Assembly: GCF_900110685.1 (NCBI RefSeq)
Contig: NZ_FOES01000009.1
Location: forward strand, 1-64,000
Reading direction: 5' to 3'
DNA: 64,000 nt
DNA from: Piscibacillus halophilus
Lineage (GTDB): Bacteria; Bacillota; Bacilli; Bacillales; Alkalibacillaceae
Positions within the stretch are counted from its first letter, which is position 1. Every line of letters begins with the position of its first letter. Below the pieces are notes generated by a model. The model had not been told where the DNA came from and did no database searches. It was given only the letters and a program-made list of their open reading frames with translations. The translations under genes and the position numbers were made by a program. Shown here piece by piece: positions 33,543-45,632 of the stretch.

Positions 33543-34490
33543 TTAATTCTCTAATAAATCCCCTTGTCTAAGTTTTTCAGCATACTCATCGATCTTTCTT
33601 AAACGGTGATTAATGCCTGATTTACTAATCTTTCCGTACTTGGACAACTCACCTAACTCTTTTAGTGTCACATCTTGGTGTTGGACACGTAATTCTGCGA
33701 CTTCCCGCAATTTTTCTGGTAGAGCGTCTAATCCTACCGTTTTTTCAATATAGCGGATATTTTCAACTTGTCTAAATGCAGCTCCAATCGTTTTATTTAA
33801 ATTGGCTGTTTCGCAATTAACTAATCGATTGACCGAGTTACGCATATCACGCATAATACGAACGTCTTCGAATTTTAATAACGCTTGATGAGCCCCAATT
33901 AGGATTAAAAATTCCGTAATTTTCTCGGCTTCTTTAATGTAACAAATGAAACCTTTTTTCCGTTCAAGTGTTTTAGCATTTAAGTCAAAGTGATTTAATA
34001 GGCGACAAAGGGTATCATTGTGCTCTTCATAAAATGAATAGATTTCTAAGTGGTATGAAGACGTTTCAGGATTATTGACAGATCCCCCAGCTAAAAAAGC
34101 ACCTCTTAAATAAGATTTCTTACAACAATCTTTTTCGATAAATGAATCAGACACGATCCGTTTAATCGCAAATGATTCCTCTAAAATTTCAAGATCAGTC
34201 AATAAGTTTTTAACTTGGTCATACATTCTAACAATATAAATATTGTTTTTCTTTAGGCGCATTTTCTTTCGAACTAAAAGCTCGAGTGGGACTTCATACA
34301 TGCTTTTAATTAATGAATAAATCCTTCTTGCGATCGCCGCATTTTCTGTTTGTACGTCTAAGATGTATTGACGATTAGAAAATGATAACGAGCCGTTCAT
34401 ACGAATTAATGCTGCTAATTCAGCCCGTTTACAACAGTCATCGCTCTCTATATTGGTTAGTTCTTTTTTTGTTTCAGATGCGAATGACAT
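33543..34490 (-). CDS. whiA: Sporulation/division regulator WhiA
   Basis: A 315-residue DNA-binding protein with an N-terminal degenerate LAGLIDADG homing-endonuclease-like domain ([39 protein letters not shown]-like segment) and a C-terminal helix-turn-helix ([20 protein letters not shown]). Endonuclease residues are not kept in this family. In bacilli WhiA affects chromosome segregation and division rather than acting as a classical regulator. It lies 47 bp downstream of yvcK. Confidence 0.95.
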   Translation of the reverse strand: MSFASETKKELTNIESDDCCKRAELAALIRMNGSLSFSNRQYILDVQTENAAIARRIYSLIKSMYEVPLELLVRKKMRLKKNNIYIVRMYDQVKNLLTDLEILEESFAIKRIVSDSFIEKDCCKKSYLRGAFLAGGSVNNPETSSYHLEIYSFYEEHNDTLCRLLNHFDLNAKTLERKKGFICYIKEAEKITEFLILIGAHQALLKFEDVRIMRDMRNSVNRLVNCETANLNKTIGAAFRQVENIRYIEKTVGLDALPEKLREVAELRVQHQDVTLKELGELSKYGKISKSGINHRLRKIDEYAEKLRQGDLLEN

Positions 34491-34537
34491 GGTATTCCCC
34501 TCATTTCTACCTACTAACTGTACTAGCCTAACTTTAA

Positions 34538-35494
34538 TTATAACAAGTTATAAAGAAGTTTTGCTATCTTTTGCTCATCATGTTTCAGCGTTCCATCTTC
34601 ATGTAAACTTGCAATATCGTCTTTTAAAATTTGGACGCCCATGTCCATGAGAGATTCTTCATCACAAGTAACTGGTTCAGCTTTTTCTTTCGCGTATCCC
34701 TCTTTAATATTCGGGGCAATCGCTTCACCATGAACGACAATCTCATCAATAAATTGATCTCCAACATGATCATGGAGGGCCTTAATATGATCCGATGCTT
34801 TATATCCCTCGGTCTCACCATACTGAGTCATGATATTACATATATAATATTTTTTAGCTTTAGCTTTTAGAATCGCTTGTTTGATTTCCGGTGCAATTAA
34901 ATTCGGAATGATACTCGTATAAAGACTTCCTGGTGCGACAACAATCATCTCGGCACGTTTGATTGCTCGAACCGCTTCTGGTAAAGGTTCGATTTTAGGT
35001 GGATCATAAAACACACGTTTAATCGGCTTTCCGACTTTCGGAATATTCGATTCACCTCGGACAACCGTACCGTCTTCAAATTCTGCTTTAAGGTACATGT
35101 TTTCATTTGCTATCGGGTAAATACGGCCTTTTACATTAAACACTCGGGAAATTTCTTTAATTCCACTATAAAAATCACCTGTAATCGATGTCATCCCTGC
35201 TAAAATTAGGTTACCCAAAGAATGACCAGAAATGCCATTCCCATTTTCAAAACGATGTTGAAAAAGTTTTAACAGTGTTGGTTCGACATCCGACATCGAA
35301 GCAATCACCTTACGTATATCGCCCGGTGCAGGAATGGATAAATCCTCTCGTAGCCTTCCCGTACTCCCACCGTCATCGGATACAGTGACAATGGCCGATA
35401 AATTAATCGGGTATCGTCTCAAGCCCCTTAATAATACAGGTAGTCCTGTTCCCCCTCCGATGACGACTACCTTAGGTCCATTTACATTCGTCAT
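34538..35494 (-). CDS. yvcK: Gluconeogenesis factor YvcK (CofD-like)
   Basis: A 318-residue protein of the CofD/YvcK family that binds UDP-sugars. The N-terminal [15 protein letters not shown] and [14 protein letters not shown], and the central [12 protein letters not shown] and [13 protein letters not shown], are diagnostic. YvcK is needed for growth on gluconeogenic carbon sources and for cell shape, through PBP1 localisation, in B. subtilis. It starts one base after rapZ ends, so translation is coupled. Confidence 0.96.
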   Translation of the reverse strand: MTNVNGPKVVVIGGGTGLPVLLRGLRRYPINLSAIVTVSDDGGSTGRLREDLSIPAPGDIRKVIASMSDVEPTLLKLFQHRFENGNGISGHSLGNLILAGMTSITGDFYSGIKEISRVFNVKGRIYPIANENMYLKAEFEDGTVVRGESNIPKVGKPIKRVFYDPPKIEPLPEAVRAIKRAEMIVVAPGSLYTSIIPNLIAPEIKQAILKAKAKKYYICNIMTQYGETEGYKASDHIKALHDHVGDQFIDEIVVHGEAIAPNIKEGYAKEKAEPVTCDEESLMDMGVQILKDDIASLHEDGTLKHDEQKIAKLLYNLL

Positions 35495-35495
35495 T

Positions 35496-36380
35496 TTACC
35501 GCTTAGTCCCCTTTTTATCTATATCTCTATGATAAACATGTGCTGTATATTGAGCGTTAATAATCTCACCTAGTTTTTCTGCGATCGCAACTGAGCGATG
35601 TTGCCCACCGGTACAGCCAATTGCAACCACTAATTGACTCTTGCCTTCTCGCAGATAATGAGGAAGCATAAATTCGAGTAAATCTTGAAGTTTTCGAACA
35701 AACTGCCTCGTTTCTTTCCACTTAAATACATAAGCATTAACCTCTTGGTTTAATCCTGTTAAGGCCCTCATAGATTCAACATAGTGAGGGTTCGGTAAAA
35801 ACCTGACATCAAACATTAAATCCGCATCAATCGGTACACCATGCTTAAATCCAAACGATACAACTTGGACCGAAAAGATTTGTTGTTTCTTCTCTGAATA
35901 AGTTGTTAAGATTTTTTCTCTTAATTCTCTAGCAGATAATCCTGTCGTATCAATAATCTTCTGAGCACGACCTTTTAATTCATCTAAAATGCTGCGTTCT
36001 TGCTGAATACCTGAGAGAGGAAGACCATCAGGTGCAAGCGGATGTGATCGACGTGATTCTTTATACCTTTGGACTAAAGATTCATTAACCGCATCTAAGA
36101 ATAATACATGTTCTTGAATCCAAGTTTGCGCCCCTAGTTGATCTAACGTTTCATATAAACTGTCAAAGAACTCACGACCACGTAGGTCCATAACAACAGC
36201 AAGCTTTCTGTTATCTTCTGGGTTTTCTTTCATAAGCTCGAGAAACTTAGGTAGTAACGTCGGAGGTAAATTATCAACGCAAAAATATCCCATATCCTCA
36301 AAGCTTTGAACAGCTACAGTTTTTCCTGCGCCTGACATGCCTGTTATGATGACAAGTTCAACCACTTTCTGATCTTGCAT
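35496..36380 (-). CDS. rapZ: RNase adapter/nucleotide-binding protein RapZ (YvcJ)
   Basis: A 294-residue P-loop protein. Walker A is [14 protein letters not shown] at residues 13-26, followed by [18 protein letters not shown]. The C-terminal domain contains [18 protein letters not shown]. In B. subtilis YvcJ hydrolyses GTP and affects competence; in E. coli RapZ directs RNase E to the sRNA GlmZ. The gene is coupled to yvcK (one-base gap) and follows a Nudix gene. Confidence 0.96.
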   Translation of the reverse strand: MQDQKVVELVIITGMSGAGKTVAVQSFEDMGYFCVDNLPPTLLPKFLELMKENPEDNRKLAVVMDLRGREFFDSLYETLDQLGAQTWIQEHVLFLDAVNESLVQRYKESRRSHPLAPDGLPLSGIQQERSILDELKGRAQKIIDTTGLSARELREKILTTYSEKKQQIFSVQVVSFGFKHGVPIDADLMFDVRFLPNPHYVESMRALTGLNQEVNAYVFKWKETRQFVRKLQDLLEFMLPHYLREGKSQLVVAIGCTGGQHRSVAIAEKLGEIINAQYTAHVYHRDIDKKGTKR

Positions 36381-36422
36381 GACGACAATCCCCTCTCAAC
36401 TAAATGATGTAAGTAATTTTTC

Positions 36423-36887
36423 CTAAATGAATGAACTTTCACGATCATCTACAATCTTCTTTTGTAGTTGAAAATCATATGTATAATAAAAAGTTCCTGT
36501 TAAAACAAATTCAGATGGATGAAGTGCATGTTCTATAATCGTTCGATCTCCTTCAGCCATTGGTAGATCTAAAACCTGATTGACAGAGACCCATTCGAGT
36601 ATTCCTTCCGGTGTGTTACTCAATACTTCACCTTCAGCTTGATGACAATAATAGGTGAACATCATCCATTCACTTTCATCTTCCATTACAAATGTAAAGA
36701 CACTTGATAGTTTAGGCTTTAATAAACTTAATCCTGTCTCTTCCTTATACTCACGTATGACAGCCTGGTATATACTTTCACCAGGTTCCATTTTTCCTCC
36801 TGGAGCAGCATACCAATTCCGTCTAGGTTTTTTCAACATTAGTACCTTACCATTTTGAATGTAAACTGCATTAGTAATTCTTTGCAT
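36423..36887 (-). CDS. yvcI: Nudix hydrolase (YvcI-like)
   Basis: A 154-residue member of the MutT/Nudix family. The Nudix box GGKMEPGESIYQAVIREYKE, continuing ETGL, is complete (G-x5-E-x7-RE-x2-EE-x-G). The substrate is unknown; 8-oxo-dGTP-like activity or sanitising another nucleotide is possible. It heads the rapZ-yvcK-whiA-crh operon in the same order as in B. subtilis. Confidence 0.92.
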   Translation of the reverse strand: MQRITNAVYIQNGKVLMLKKPRRNWYAAPGGKMEPGESIYQAVIREYKEETGLSLLKPKLSSVFTFVMEDESEWMMFTYYCHQAEGEVLSNTPEGILEWVSVNQVLDLPMAEGDRTIIEHALHPSEFVLTGTFYYTYDFQLQKKIVDDRESSFI

Positions 36888-37024
36888 ATCTGTTCACTCC
36901 CAAAAGATGAACTCAATACCTTATACACATTATACAACTTTAAAGCATTCTAGAACAGAGAATCAAACTGGAATTTATCACATTACTAAAGGAGTTTATG
37001 ATGAACCACCAACAGTTCCATTAA

Positions 37025-37062
37025 ACAAAAAAAACACACAGGCCAAAATAGTACCTGTGTGT
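37025..37062 (-). terminator. Terminator of trxB
   Basis: The arms acacacagg (37034-37042) and cctgtgtgt (37054-37062) enclose an 11-nt loop and are followed on the minus strand by a T8 run. It lies 100 bp beyond trxB. Confidence 0.88.
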
Positions 37063-37161
37063 AACTAAATCTATAGTTAATAAAGGGGGTCAATTAATTA
37101 CTCCCATTGTAACGTATCATTGTTTCATGCGTGTTACACATGAATTAAAATGCCGTTACGA

Positions 37162-38136
<975 letters not shown>

Positions 38137-38199
38137 TTATATATCATATTAAAACTGTATGTTGGCGACAAATTATTTGCTTATACCATAGTACGGGTT

Positions 38200-39177
38200 T
38201 TAGTCGAATGATTGTAGAGAAGGGTGTTTTTTAATCCCTTGCTTCCAAATTTGATCACTTTTTTCATACATCTCATTTTTAGCTAAAACTTTTGAGAACC
38301 AATAGTAATAACTTAAATAATTCGAGACTTGTCGGTTGTTTATTTGTTGAAAGCGTGGCAATGCTAATCCGTATTCCTCAACACGTGCCAAAGTAATCGC
38401 TAGCTTTAACTTTTGCGGTTCATACGTCGGGTATACATTTAACAATGTTGGTAACAATTCCTGAAACTCGCTATTTTTACCAGATGAATAATAAAAGTAA
38501 ACTAAATTAAGTCGGCTGTGAAGACTTGTTGGATCTTGTTCAAACCAAGCTTCTTCCAGTGTGATCGCTTCTTCTTCATCTCCACTTCTAAACAATGCAT
38601 AAGCATATTCATGTTTAGCTGAAATATATTCTGGATAAAACGTCATCATCTCTTCTAAAACCTCAATCGCTTCATCCCACTCTTCATGCTCTAAATGATA
38701 AAATGCAGTTTCTTGATGCATGATGATTTCATCTAAATCATCAAATTCTAAATCATCTTCATCATGCTCATCAGTTGAGAGTTGTTCCAGCATGTCTAAG
38801 AGCTGAACCACTTCATCCCTGAAATCTCCATCTTCCTGGTGTTCTAAATATTTGTCACCAAATTTTTTGGCTTCATAAAACAGACCTAAATGCGCATAGT
38901 TATTGGCCAATAAATAGAAACAATCTGGATAAGCATGTCCATGATGATCTATGACTTTTTGCAATAAATCATTGGCACGATGGTATTGTCCAATCTCCGT
39001 GTACAGCACCGAAAGTTGTGACAAATAAAGCGGATTAGTTGGCTGTAACTCAAGAGATTTTTGGAACCACTTTTCAGCCCGTTCAAATCGTTTAGTTTGA
39101 AACGCTTTAACACCATATGAAAAATAAAAGTCGCCTTCATGACGATATTGAATGACATTTGATTCTGTTATTTGCAT
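38200..39177 (-). CDS. Tetratricopeptide-repeat protein (YvcD-like)
   Basis: A 325-residue cytoplasmic protein built mainly of tetratricopeptide helices. Repeats can be seen near residues 14-47 (SYGVKAFQTKRFERAEKWFQ), 50-80 and 155-190 (HLEHEEWDEAIEVLEEMMTF). An acidic linker (EDDLEFDDLDE) interrupts them near residue 140. There is no signal peptide. The ATG at 39177 was chosen because cgggaggcc lies just upstream; the frame runs on to 39258 without a site. By position it corresponds to B. subtilis YvcD, whose function is unknown. Confidence 0.85.
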   Translation of the reverse strand: MQITESNVIQYRHEGDFYFSYGVKAFQTKRFERAEKWFQKSLELQPTNPLYLSQLSVLYTEIGQYHRANDLLQKVIDHHGHAYPDCFYLLANNYAHLGLFYEAKKFGDKYLEHQEDGDFRDEVVQLLDMLEQLSTDEHDEDDLEFDDLDEIIMHQETAFYHLEHEEWDEAIEVLEEMMTFYPEYISAKHEYAYALFRSGDEEEAITLEEAWFEQDPTSLHSRLNLVYFYYSSGKNSEFQELLPTLLNVYPTYEPQKLKLAITLARVEEYGLALPRFQQINNRQVSNYLSYYYWFSKVLAKNEMYEKSDQIWKQGIKKHPSLQSFD

Positions 39178-39284
39178 AAAGGCCTCCCGTTCAAAGTTTA
39201 CAGAACAAGTATAGCACAGTTGTTGAGCCTTGACATTTTTTGCGGAATTTTCTGTCATATAACAGTAAAATAACCCTATTCTAA

Positions 39285-39319
39285 AAAAGAAAGCCCCGCA
39301 GGATTAAACCTGCGGGGCT
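39285..39319 (-). terminator. Terminator of glpD, with the stop codon in its loop
   Basis: Perfect 11-bp arms agccccgcagg (39292-39302) and cctgcggggct (39309-39319) and a 6-nt loop, followed on the minus strand by TTTCTTTTTT. The glpD TAA (39304-39306) lies inside the loop, so one arm is made of the last glpD codons. Confidence 0.95.
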
Positions 39320-40959
39320 GGTTCTTTCGCTTGTTGGATCGCTGTTTTTAATTCTTCCAGATACTCATCGTACTGCTCGTTATTCCAATTAAAATATTCT
39401 TTCATAAAGTTCACCACTGATTGTTGATGTTTCTCAACCCAGCTAATATTGAAGAAAAGGGCTCCTGTTCTTCTTATGAAAAAGTCAACAGGTTTATAGA
39501 CTTGTTCGTATTCTAAAGAATACATAAGTTCTGCATAAACGATTGGATTAAGCTCTAAATGTTTAGGGGCCTGCTCAAAATAATAAAAGACCTTTTGTAC
39601 ATTCGAACCATAACGATGAACTAACGAATAAGCTTCGTTTTCTGAAATTCCTAATCTTTGACCTTCATGAATCGATGCCAAGGCAAAGGATTCAAATCCT
39701 GTCGCTCCATTTACATTTCCACCACTAATGGGTAGATGTTTTGTTTGAGATTCAGGGTAAGAATGGCCAGTTTCTTGTTTTAGTTGTTTAGTCACCATAT
39801 TGACGACCTGTTCCCCCATTTTTCGATAACCCGTTAACTTACCACCAGCTATGGACATCAATCCTGAATCAGAAATAAAAATCTCATCCTTACGAGAAAT
39901 TTCCGATGGACTCTTGCCCTCCTCATGTATTAATGGACGAACTCCTGCCCAAGTCGATTCGATATCATCTTCTAAAAGCTTGACATTCGGGAACATCTCA
40001 TGAATCGTCTCTAAAAGATAAATGCGGTCATCTCTCGTTACAGTCGGATTTTTCAACTCACCTTTAAATGGTGTATCCGTTGTTCCAACGTATGTTTTAC
40101 CCTCACGAGGAATCGCAAACACCATGCGACCATCAGGCGTATCAAAATAAACGGCTTGCTGTAACGGGAATTTTATGTGATCAAATACTAAGTGAACACC
40201 TTTCGTATGAAATAAGTATTTATCCTTTTTAACGTGATCCATTGCTCTAATTTCGTCTACCCATGGACCCGTGGAATTAACGACCTTTTTACCGTAAACA
40301 TGATGCACCATACCATCGGTTAAATCATGTGCTTTAACACCGGTAATTTTACCATCATTATATAAAAGCTGTTCTACTTTCATGTAGTTAAAAGCAACAG
40401 ATCCTTTTTCAACTGCTTTCTTCATGACCTCTAACGTTAATCGGGCATCATCCGTCTTATATTCAACGTAATAACCGCTACCTTTTAGCCCTTCCCTTTT
40501 CAATAGTGGTTCTCGTTCTAATGTTTCTTCCACTGACAACATTTTTCTCCGTTCGTCTTTTTTAACACCAGCTAAGAAATCATAAACACGAAGCCCCATA
40601 TTTGTTGTCCACGGACCAAATGTTCCTTTCTCGTAAAATGGAAGCATCATCCATTCGGGTGTAGTCACATGGGGACCATTTTCATAAACAATCTCTCGTT
40701 CCTTACCCACTTCAGCGACCATTCTAACTTCAAAATTTTTTAAATAACGTAATCCACCATGTACTAATTTCGTAGAACGACTAGAGGTGCCAGCAGCATA
40801 GTCCTGCATTTCAAGCACGACAACCGATAAGCCACGTGTTACGGCATCTAAGGCAATTCCAGCCCCCGTAATTCCACCACCAATCACAATTAAATCAAAG
40901 GTTCGTTCTAAAGCGCGTTTATTCTCTACTCGCTGTTTATTTGACATAGAAGCCAACAT
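39304..40959 (-). CDS. glpD: Aerobic glycerol-3-phosphate dehydrogenase
   Basis: A 551-residue FAD enzyme at the inner face of the membrane, oxidising glycerol 3-phosphate to dihydroxyacetone phosphate and passing electrons to menaquinone. FAD motifs are LIVIGGGITGAGIALDAV and AAGTSSRSTKLVHGGLRYL. Substrate-binding and C-terminal family segments include TKGVHLVFDHIKFP, FAIPREGKTYVGTTDTPF and LMSIAGGKLTGYRKM. It follows glpK by about 12 bp and ends the operon. B. subtilis GlpD has a similar length (555). Confidence 0.97.
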   Translation of the reverse strand: MLASMSNKQRVENKRALERTFDLIVIGGGITGAGIALDAVTRGLSVVVLEMQDYAAGTSSRSTKLVHGGLRYLKNFEVRMVAEVGKEREIVYENGPHVTTPEWMMLPFYEKGTFGPWTTNMGLRVYDFLAGVKKDERRKMLSVEETLEREPLLKREGLKGSGYYVEYKTDDARLTLEVMKKAVEKGSVAFNYMKVEQLLYNDGKITGVKAHDLTDGMVHHVYGKKVVNSTGPWVDEIRAMDHVKKDKYLFHTKGVHLVFDHIKFPLQQAVYFDTPDGRMVFAIPREGKTYVGTTDTPFKGELKNPTVTRDDRIYLLETIHEMFPNVKLLEDDIESTWAGVRPLIHEEGKSPSEISRKDEIFISDSGLMSIAGGKLTGYRKMGEQVVNMVTKQLKQETGHSYPESQTKHLPISGGNVNGATGFESFALASIHEGQRLGISENEAYSLVHRYGSNVQKVFYYFEQAPKHLELNPIVYAELMYSLEYEQVYKPVDFFIRRTGALFFNISWVEKHQQSVVNFMKEYFNWNNEQYDEYLEELKTAIQQAKEPAPQV

Positions 40960-40971
40960 CTAACACCCTTT

Positions 40972-42498
<1,527 letters not shown>

Positions 42499-42550
42499 TT
42501 AAATTAACTTCACCATTCTGTTCCCTTCATTTTCTTGTCTTTAAACATAT

Positions 42551-42596
42551 AAAAAACGTATACTACCCTTAGAGCTTCTTTCTAGGAAGGATACGT
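42551..42596 (-). terminator. Terminator of the hprK-yvoF operon
   Basis: The outer arms acgtat/atacgt (42556-42561 and 42591-42596), with inner cctt/aagg and ctaga/tct(a) pairings, form an imperfect long stem followed on the minus strand by a T6 run. It lies 15 bp beyond yvoF. Confidence 0.75.
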
Positions 42597-42610
42597 ATCG
42601 ATGAATGATT

Positions 42611-43126
42611 TTATTTCTGTTGTATCTGTCGTTGCTCCATTTCTTCTTTTGTATAAATTACCTTCATTGGATTTCCTCCGACAAAAACTCCAGCTGGAAC
42701 ATCCTCATGAACTAATGTACAAGCTGAAACAATTGCACCGTCCCCTATGGTCACTCCAGGAAGGATGGTACAATTAGCCCCAACCATGACTTCATCACCA
42801 ATCATCACATCACCTAATCGATATTCATTAATTAAATATTCATGAGCTAAAATGGTCGTATTATAACCAATGATCGAATTTCGACCTATTGAGATTTTTT
42901 CAGGAAACATAATATCAGGCATAACCATTAAAGCAAGTGCTGTTTCTTGACCAATATTCATGCGCAAGAACGTCCGATAGAGCCAGTTCTTCACTTTTAG
43001 CGATGGCGTGTATCGCCCTAATTGGATAAATATAAAATTTTTACAGACTTTTAAAAAGGGGACTGTTTTATAGATTTGCCAAAGTGAATTGTGTTCTTTC
43101 ACACCATAACGTTCTGTCTTGCGCAT
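42611..43126 (-). CDS. yvoF: Hexapeptide-repeat acyltransferase (YvoF-like)
   Basis: A 171-residue left-handed beta-helix acetyltransferase. Isoleucine/valine-rich hexapeptide repeats run through about residues 67-160 (ISIGRNSIIGYNTTILAHEY; VMIGDEVMVGANCTILPG; VTIGDGAIVSACTLVHEDVP). The histidine in AHEY may be catalytic. Its acceptor is unknown. It is the last gene of the hprK-lgt-yvoD-ppaX-yvoF operon, the order seen in B. subtilis. Confidence 0.9.
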   Translation of the reverse strand: MRKTERYGVKEHNSLWQIYKTVPFLKVCKNFIFIQLGRYTPSLKVKNWLYRTFLRMNIGQETALALMVMPDIMFPEKISIGRNSIIGYNTTILAHEYLINEYRLGDVMIGDEVMVGANCTILPGVTIGDGAIVSACTLVHEDVPAGVFVGGNPMKVIYTKEEMEQRQIQQK

Positions 43127-43132
43127 TTACCC

Positions 43133-43771
43133 TCACTCCTCAACAATTGTCAGTAAGTCTGAGATGTGGTCTAAAATATAATCAGGATTTAATGCTTCCA
43201 TAAACTCTTTCCCTTTAGCTGACCAAGCTACACCCGCCGTCTTCATCTCCGCATTTTGACCAGCGTGAATATCGTGTGAATTGTCTCCAATCATGATCGT
43301 CGTTTCTGGTTCTCCACCTAACGCTTTCATCCCCTTTAAGACAGGTTCAGGGTCAGGCTTAGCATTTTGAACATCATCAAGACCGATGACGACATCAAAA
43401 AATTGATCTAAATGAGTTAATTCTAATCCTTTAAGTGCTGTCTCACGGATTTTAGTTGTCACAATGGCCATTTGATACCCTTTTTCATGAAGCGCCTGAA
43501 TCGTTTCAAATACGCCATCATAACTTTTTACATATAGATCATGATTCGCCAAGTTATGCTTACGGTAAGTTGCCACCATGTCTTCTACTCCATTTGGATT
43601 AACTTTTTCAAACGAATCTCGTAACGGTGGTCCCATAAACTGTAAAATATCTTCTCGAGAATAATCTTCATTTAAATGTTCTTTAAATGTATGCTTAAAA
43701 GATTCTATAATTAATTCATTCGTATCAATCAAAGTTCCATCTAAATCAAATAGAATCGTACGTATGCTCAT
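43133..43771 (-). CDS. ppaX: Pyrophosphatase PpaX
   Basis: A 212-residue HAD-superfamily phosphatase that in B. subtilis hydrolyses the pyrophosphate formed when HPr kinase/phosphorylase dephosphorylates P-Ser-HPr. HAD motifs: ILFDLDGTLIDTNELI (nucleophile aspartate), VTTKIRETALKG with the threonine of motif II, KPDPEP with the motif III lysine, and MIGDNSHDIHAG. The start at 43771 was preferred because agaaagga lies about 10 bp ahead of it, while the ATG at 43783 touches that site. It overlaps yvoD by 26 bp. Confidence 0.95.
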   Translation of the reverse strand: MSIRTILFDLDGTLIDTNELIIESFKHTFKEHLNEDYSREDILQFMGPPLRDSFEKVNPNGVEDMVATYRKHNLANHDLYVKSYDGVFETIQALHEKGYQMAIVTTKIRETALKGLELTHLDQFFDVVIGLDDVQNAKPDPEPVLKGMKALGGEPETTIMIGDNSHDIHAGQNAEMKTAGVAWSAKGKEFMEALNPDYILDHISDLLTIVEE

Positions 43772-44720
43772 GAGTGACTGCATCCTTTCTGAGGCCTTTT
43801 ACTTTATTCTTGTCAACTCGGTTCCAAATATAAGCGATCGTCGCTGTTAGAATTATAGCTGTTGTTAATCTAATGAGTAATAATGGCCACACTGGAATCC
43901 CTAAAGGAATGAATACAAGCGTATCTTCAACGACTGCGTGACAGGTCACTAAAAATATGAGCACTAACGTCATATCTTTTCTAGATACATGATCTTCCTT
44001 TACAGCTTGAATCATTAAACCAGCACCATAGGCTAAACCAATCGTTAAACCAGCGACTAGCGTCATTGAAGCATTTTCCTTTACTCCAATCATTCTTGTA
44101 AATGGTGCTAACTTTTGCGACATCCAATCCATCCACTTATGTTCTTTTAACCATTGCATCACAATCATTAACGGAATCACTATCGCCGCTAATTGTACAA
44201 TGGATAAGGAGGCGGTTTCTAATCCTGTTAGAGCGATTTCTCCCCAACCGTTTGGTTCTGGTCCATCATTTGAGATCAGACCGTATTTAGCCATCTGTTC
44301 TCCGCCTTGCCATAGTAAATTGACGAGTACGGCCGAAACAACCGCTAAACCAATTCTGACCGCTATAATAATCCAAAACTTAACTCCAACCTTTGAAGCT
44401 ACAGCGGATTCGATAAATAGATTATGTGAAAATGAAAGCATCATCGCTAATATAAATACTTCCTTAACGGTAAAATCAAAACTAACGATCGCACCAATTC
44501 CAGCATATAAATTAAGTGCATTTCCCAATACAAGTGGCACTGCCGCTTCACCAGGTAAACCTAAAAGGGTCATGAGCGGTGCAATCCAATCAATCACCCA
44601 GGATAAAACCGGTGTGAATTGAAGAATCGTAACAATTAATGTAATGGGAAAAATAATCTTACCTAATGTCCAGGTTAACTCTAAACCACTACGGAATCCC
44701 CTCTTTAAAGTTCCCTTCAC
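43746..44720 (-). CDS. yvoD: Nucleoside-recognition (Gate) domain membrane protein YvoD
   Basis: A 324-residue integral membrane protein with about eight helices and two copies of the Gate/nucleoside-recognition motif (ILAMMLSFSHNLFIESAVAS; LVLIFLVTCHAVVEDTLVF). The related acidic and histidine residues in each half suggest an internal duplication. It corresponds by position and size to B. subtilis YvoD. The transported compound is unknown; despite the domain name a nucleoside is not established. It lies 21 bp after lgt and overlaps ppaX. Confidence 0.9.
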   Translation of the reverse strand: MKGTLKRGFRSGLELTWTLGKIIFPITLIVTILQFTPVLSWVIDWIAPLMTLLGLPGEAAVPLVLGNALNLYAGIGAIVSFDFTVKEVFILAMMLSFSHNLFIESAVASKVGVKFWIIIAVRIGLAVVSAVLVNLLWQGGEQMAKYGLISNDGPEPNGWGEIALTGLETASLSIVQLAAIVIPLMIVMQWLKEHKWMDWMSQKLAPFTRMIGVKENASMTLVAGLTIGLAYGAGLMIQAVKEDHVSRKDMTLVLIFLVTCHAVVEDTLVFIPLGIPVWPLLLIRLTTAIILTATIAYIWNRVDKNKVKGLRKDAVTHEHTYDSI

Positions 44721-44741
44721 CTTCCTAACTCCCTCATCTAA

Positions 44742-45617
44742 TTATTTCTTTTTCTTCTTTTTCTTTGAACCATTTTTCTTTGATTGATTATTCTTTAGAG
44801 ATGTACCATCATATAAGACATCATCATGACCTTTTTTATGACGATAATAAAGAACTAATAAACTACCTAATATTAATAAAATCGATATAACTTGTGCGGT
44901 ACGTAATCCTGGTGCGATATATAAACTATCCGTTCTCATTCCTTCGATAAAGAAGCGTCCAAATGAGTACCATATTACATAGCCTAAGAAAATCATACCT
45001 CGGCGTGGGTTAACTTTATATCTTAAGAATAATAGGAGCACAATCCCTAACATACTCCAAAGCGATTCATACAGGAACGTTGGGTGGTGGTATACACCAT
45101 CCACACACATTTGATTCATAATCCAATCTGGGATGTATTGTAAAACGTTGTTGTAAGCCGACTCTGACACACGTCCCCCATAGGCCTCTTGGTTCATAAA
45201 GTTCCCCCAACGACCTAGCATTTGACCAATTAAAATACTTGGTGCTGCAATGTCAGCTACTTTCCAAAATGAAACGTTTTTCTTTTTTGTATAAAAATAA
45301 GTGACTATTAAAGAGGCAATTAGCGCACCATGAATTGCTAAACCACCTTCACGAATATCAATCATCTCTAAAAACGAATCATAATGTTCCCATTGGAAAA
45401 TGACGTAGTACATTCGCGCCCCTATAATAGCCGCAGGGATTGCAAATACTAATAAATCAATAAAGAAATCTTTATGTAATCCTAATCGCTTTGCCTCTCG
45501 TTGGGCAACAATCAAACCAATTAAGGCACCCAACATAATTAAAAAACCATACCAATACACTGGAAACGGACCGAGATTGATAAACACTCGATCATAAGGT
45601 TCTGCGGTACAATACAT
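44742..45617 (-). CDS. lgt: Prolipoprotein diacylglyceryl transferase
   Basis: A 291-residue membrane enzyme with about seven helices, which transfers diacylglycerol from phosphatidylglycerol to the lipobox cysteine of prolipoproteins, such as the CccB precursor at 60880. The signature GRWGNFMNQEAYGG is intact, with YGFLIMLGALIGL in helix 1, REGGLAIHGALIAS, and the C-terminal GYVIWYSFGRFFIEGMRTDS. The tail is unusual: it ends with a lysine-rich stretch containing seven consecutive lysines. It lies 16 bp after hprK. Confidence 0.96.
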   Translation of the reverse strand: MYCTAEPYDRVFINLGPFPVYWYGFLIMLGALIGLIVAQREAKRLGLHKDFFIDLLVFAIPAAIIGARMYYVIFQWEHYDSFLEMIDIREGGLAIHGALIASLIVTYFYTKKKNVSFWKVADIAAPSILIGQMLGRWGNFMNQEAYGGRVSESAYNNVLQYIPDWIMNQMCVDGVYHHPTFLYESLWSMLGIVLLLFLRYKVNPRRGMIFLGYVIWYSFGRFFIEGMRTDSLYIAPGLRTAQVISILLILGSLLVLYYRHKKGHDDVLYDGTSLKNNQSKKNGSKKKKKKK

Positions 45618-45632
45618 CGAATACTCCCCTTT

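Noticed and set aside
36986-37021. Eight-codon reading frame (MMNHQQFH) with a good ribosome-binding site on the + strand, next to the trxB terminator
   Set aside because: Too short to support; no gene follows on that strand for an attenuation role, and aaaggag occurs by chance in such AT-rich gaps.
44742-44768. Poly-lysine tail of Lgt as a sequencing error in a homopolymer
   Set aside because: The codons alternate (ttt/ctt on the + strand) rather than forming one long homopolymer, and the frame closes normally; the tail seems real though unusual.
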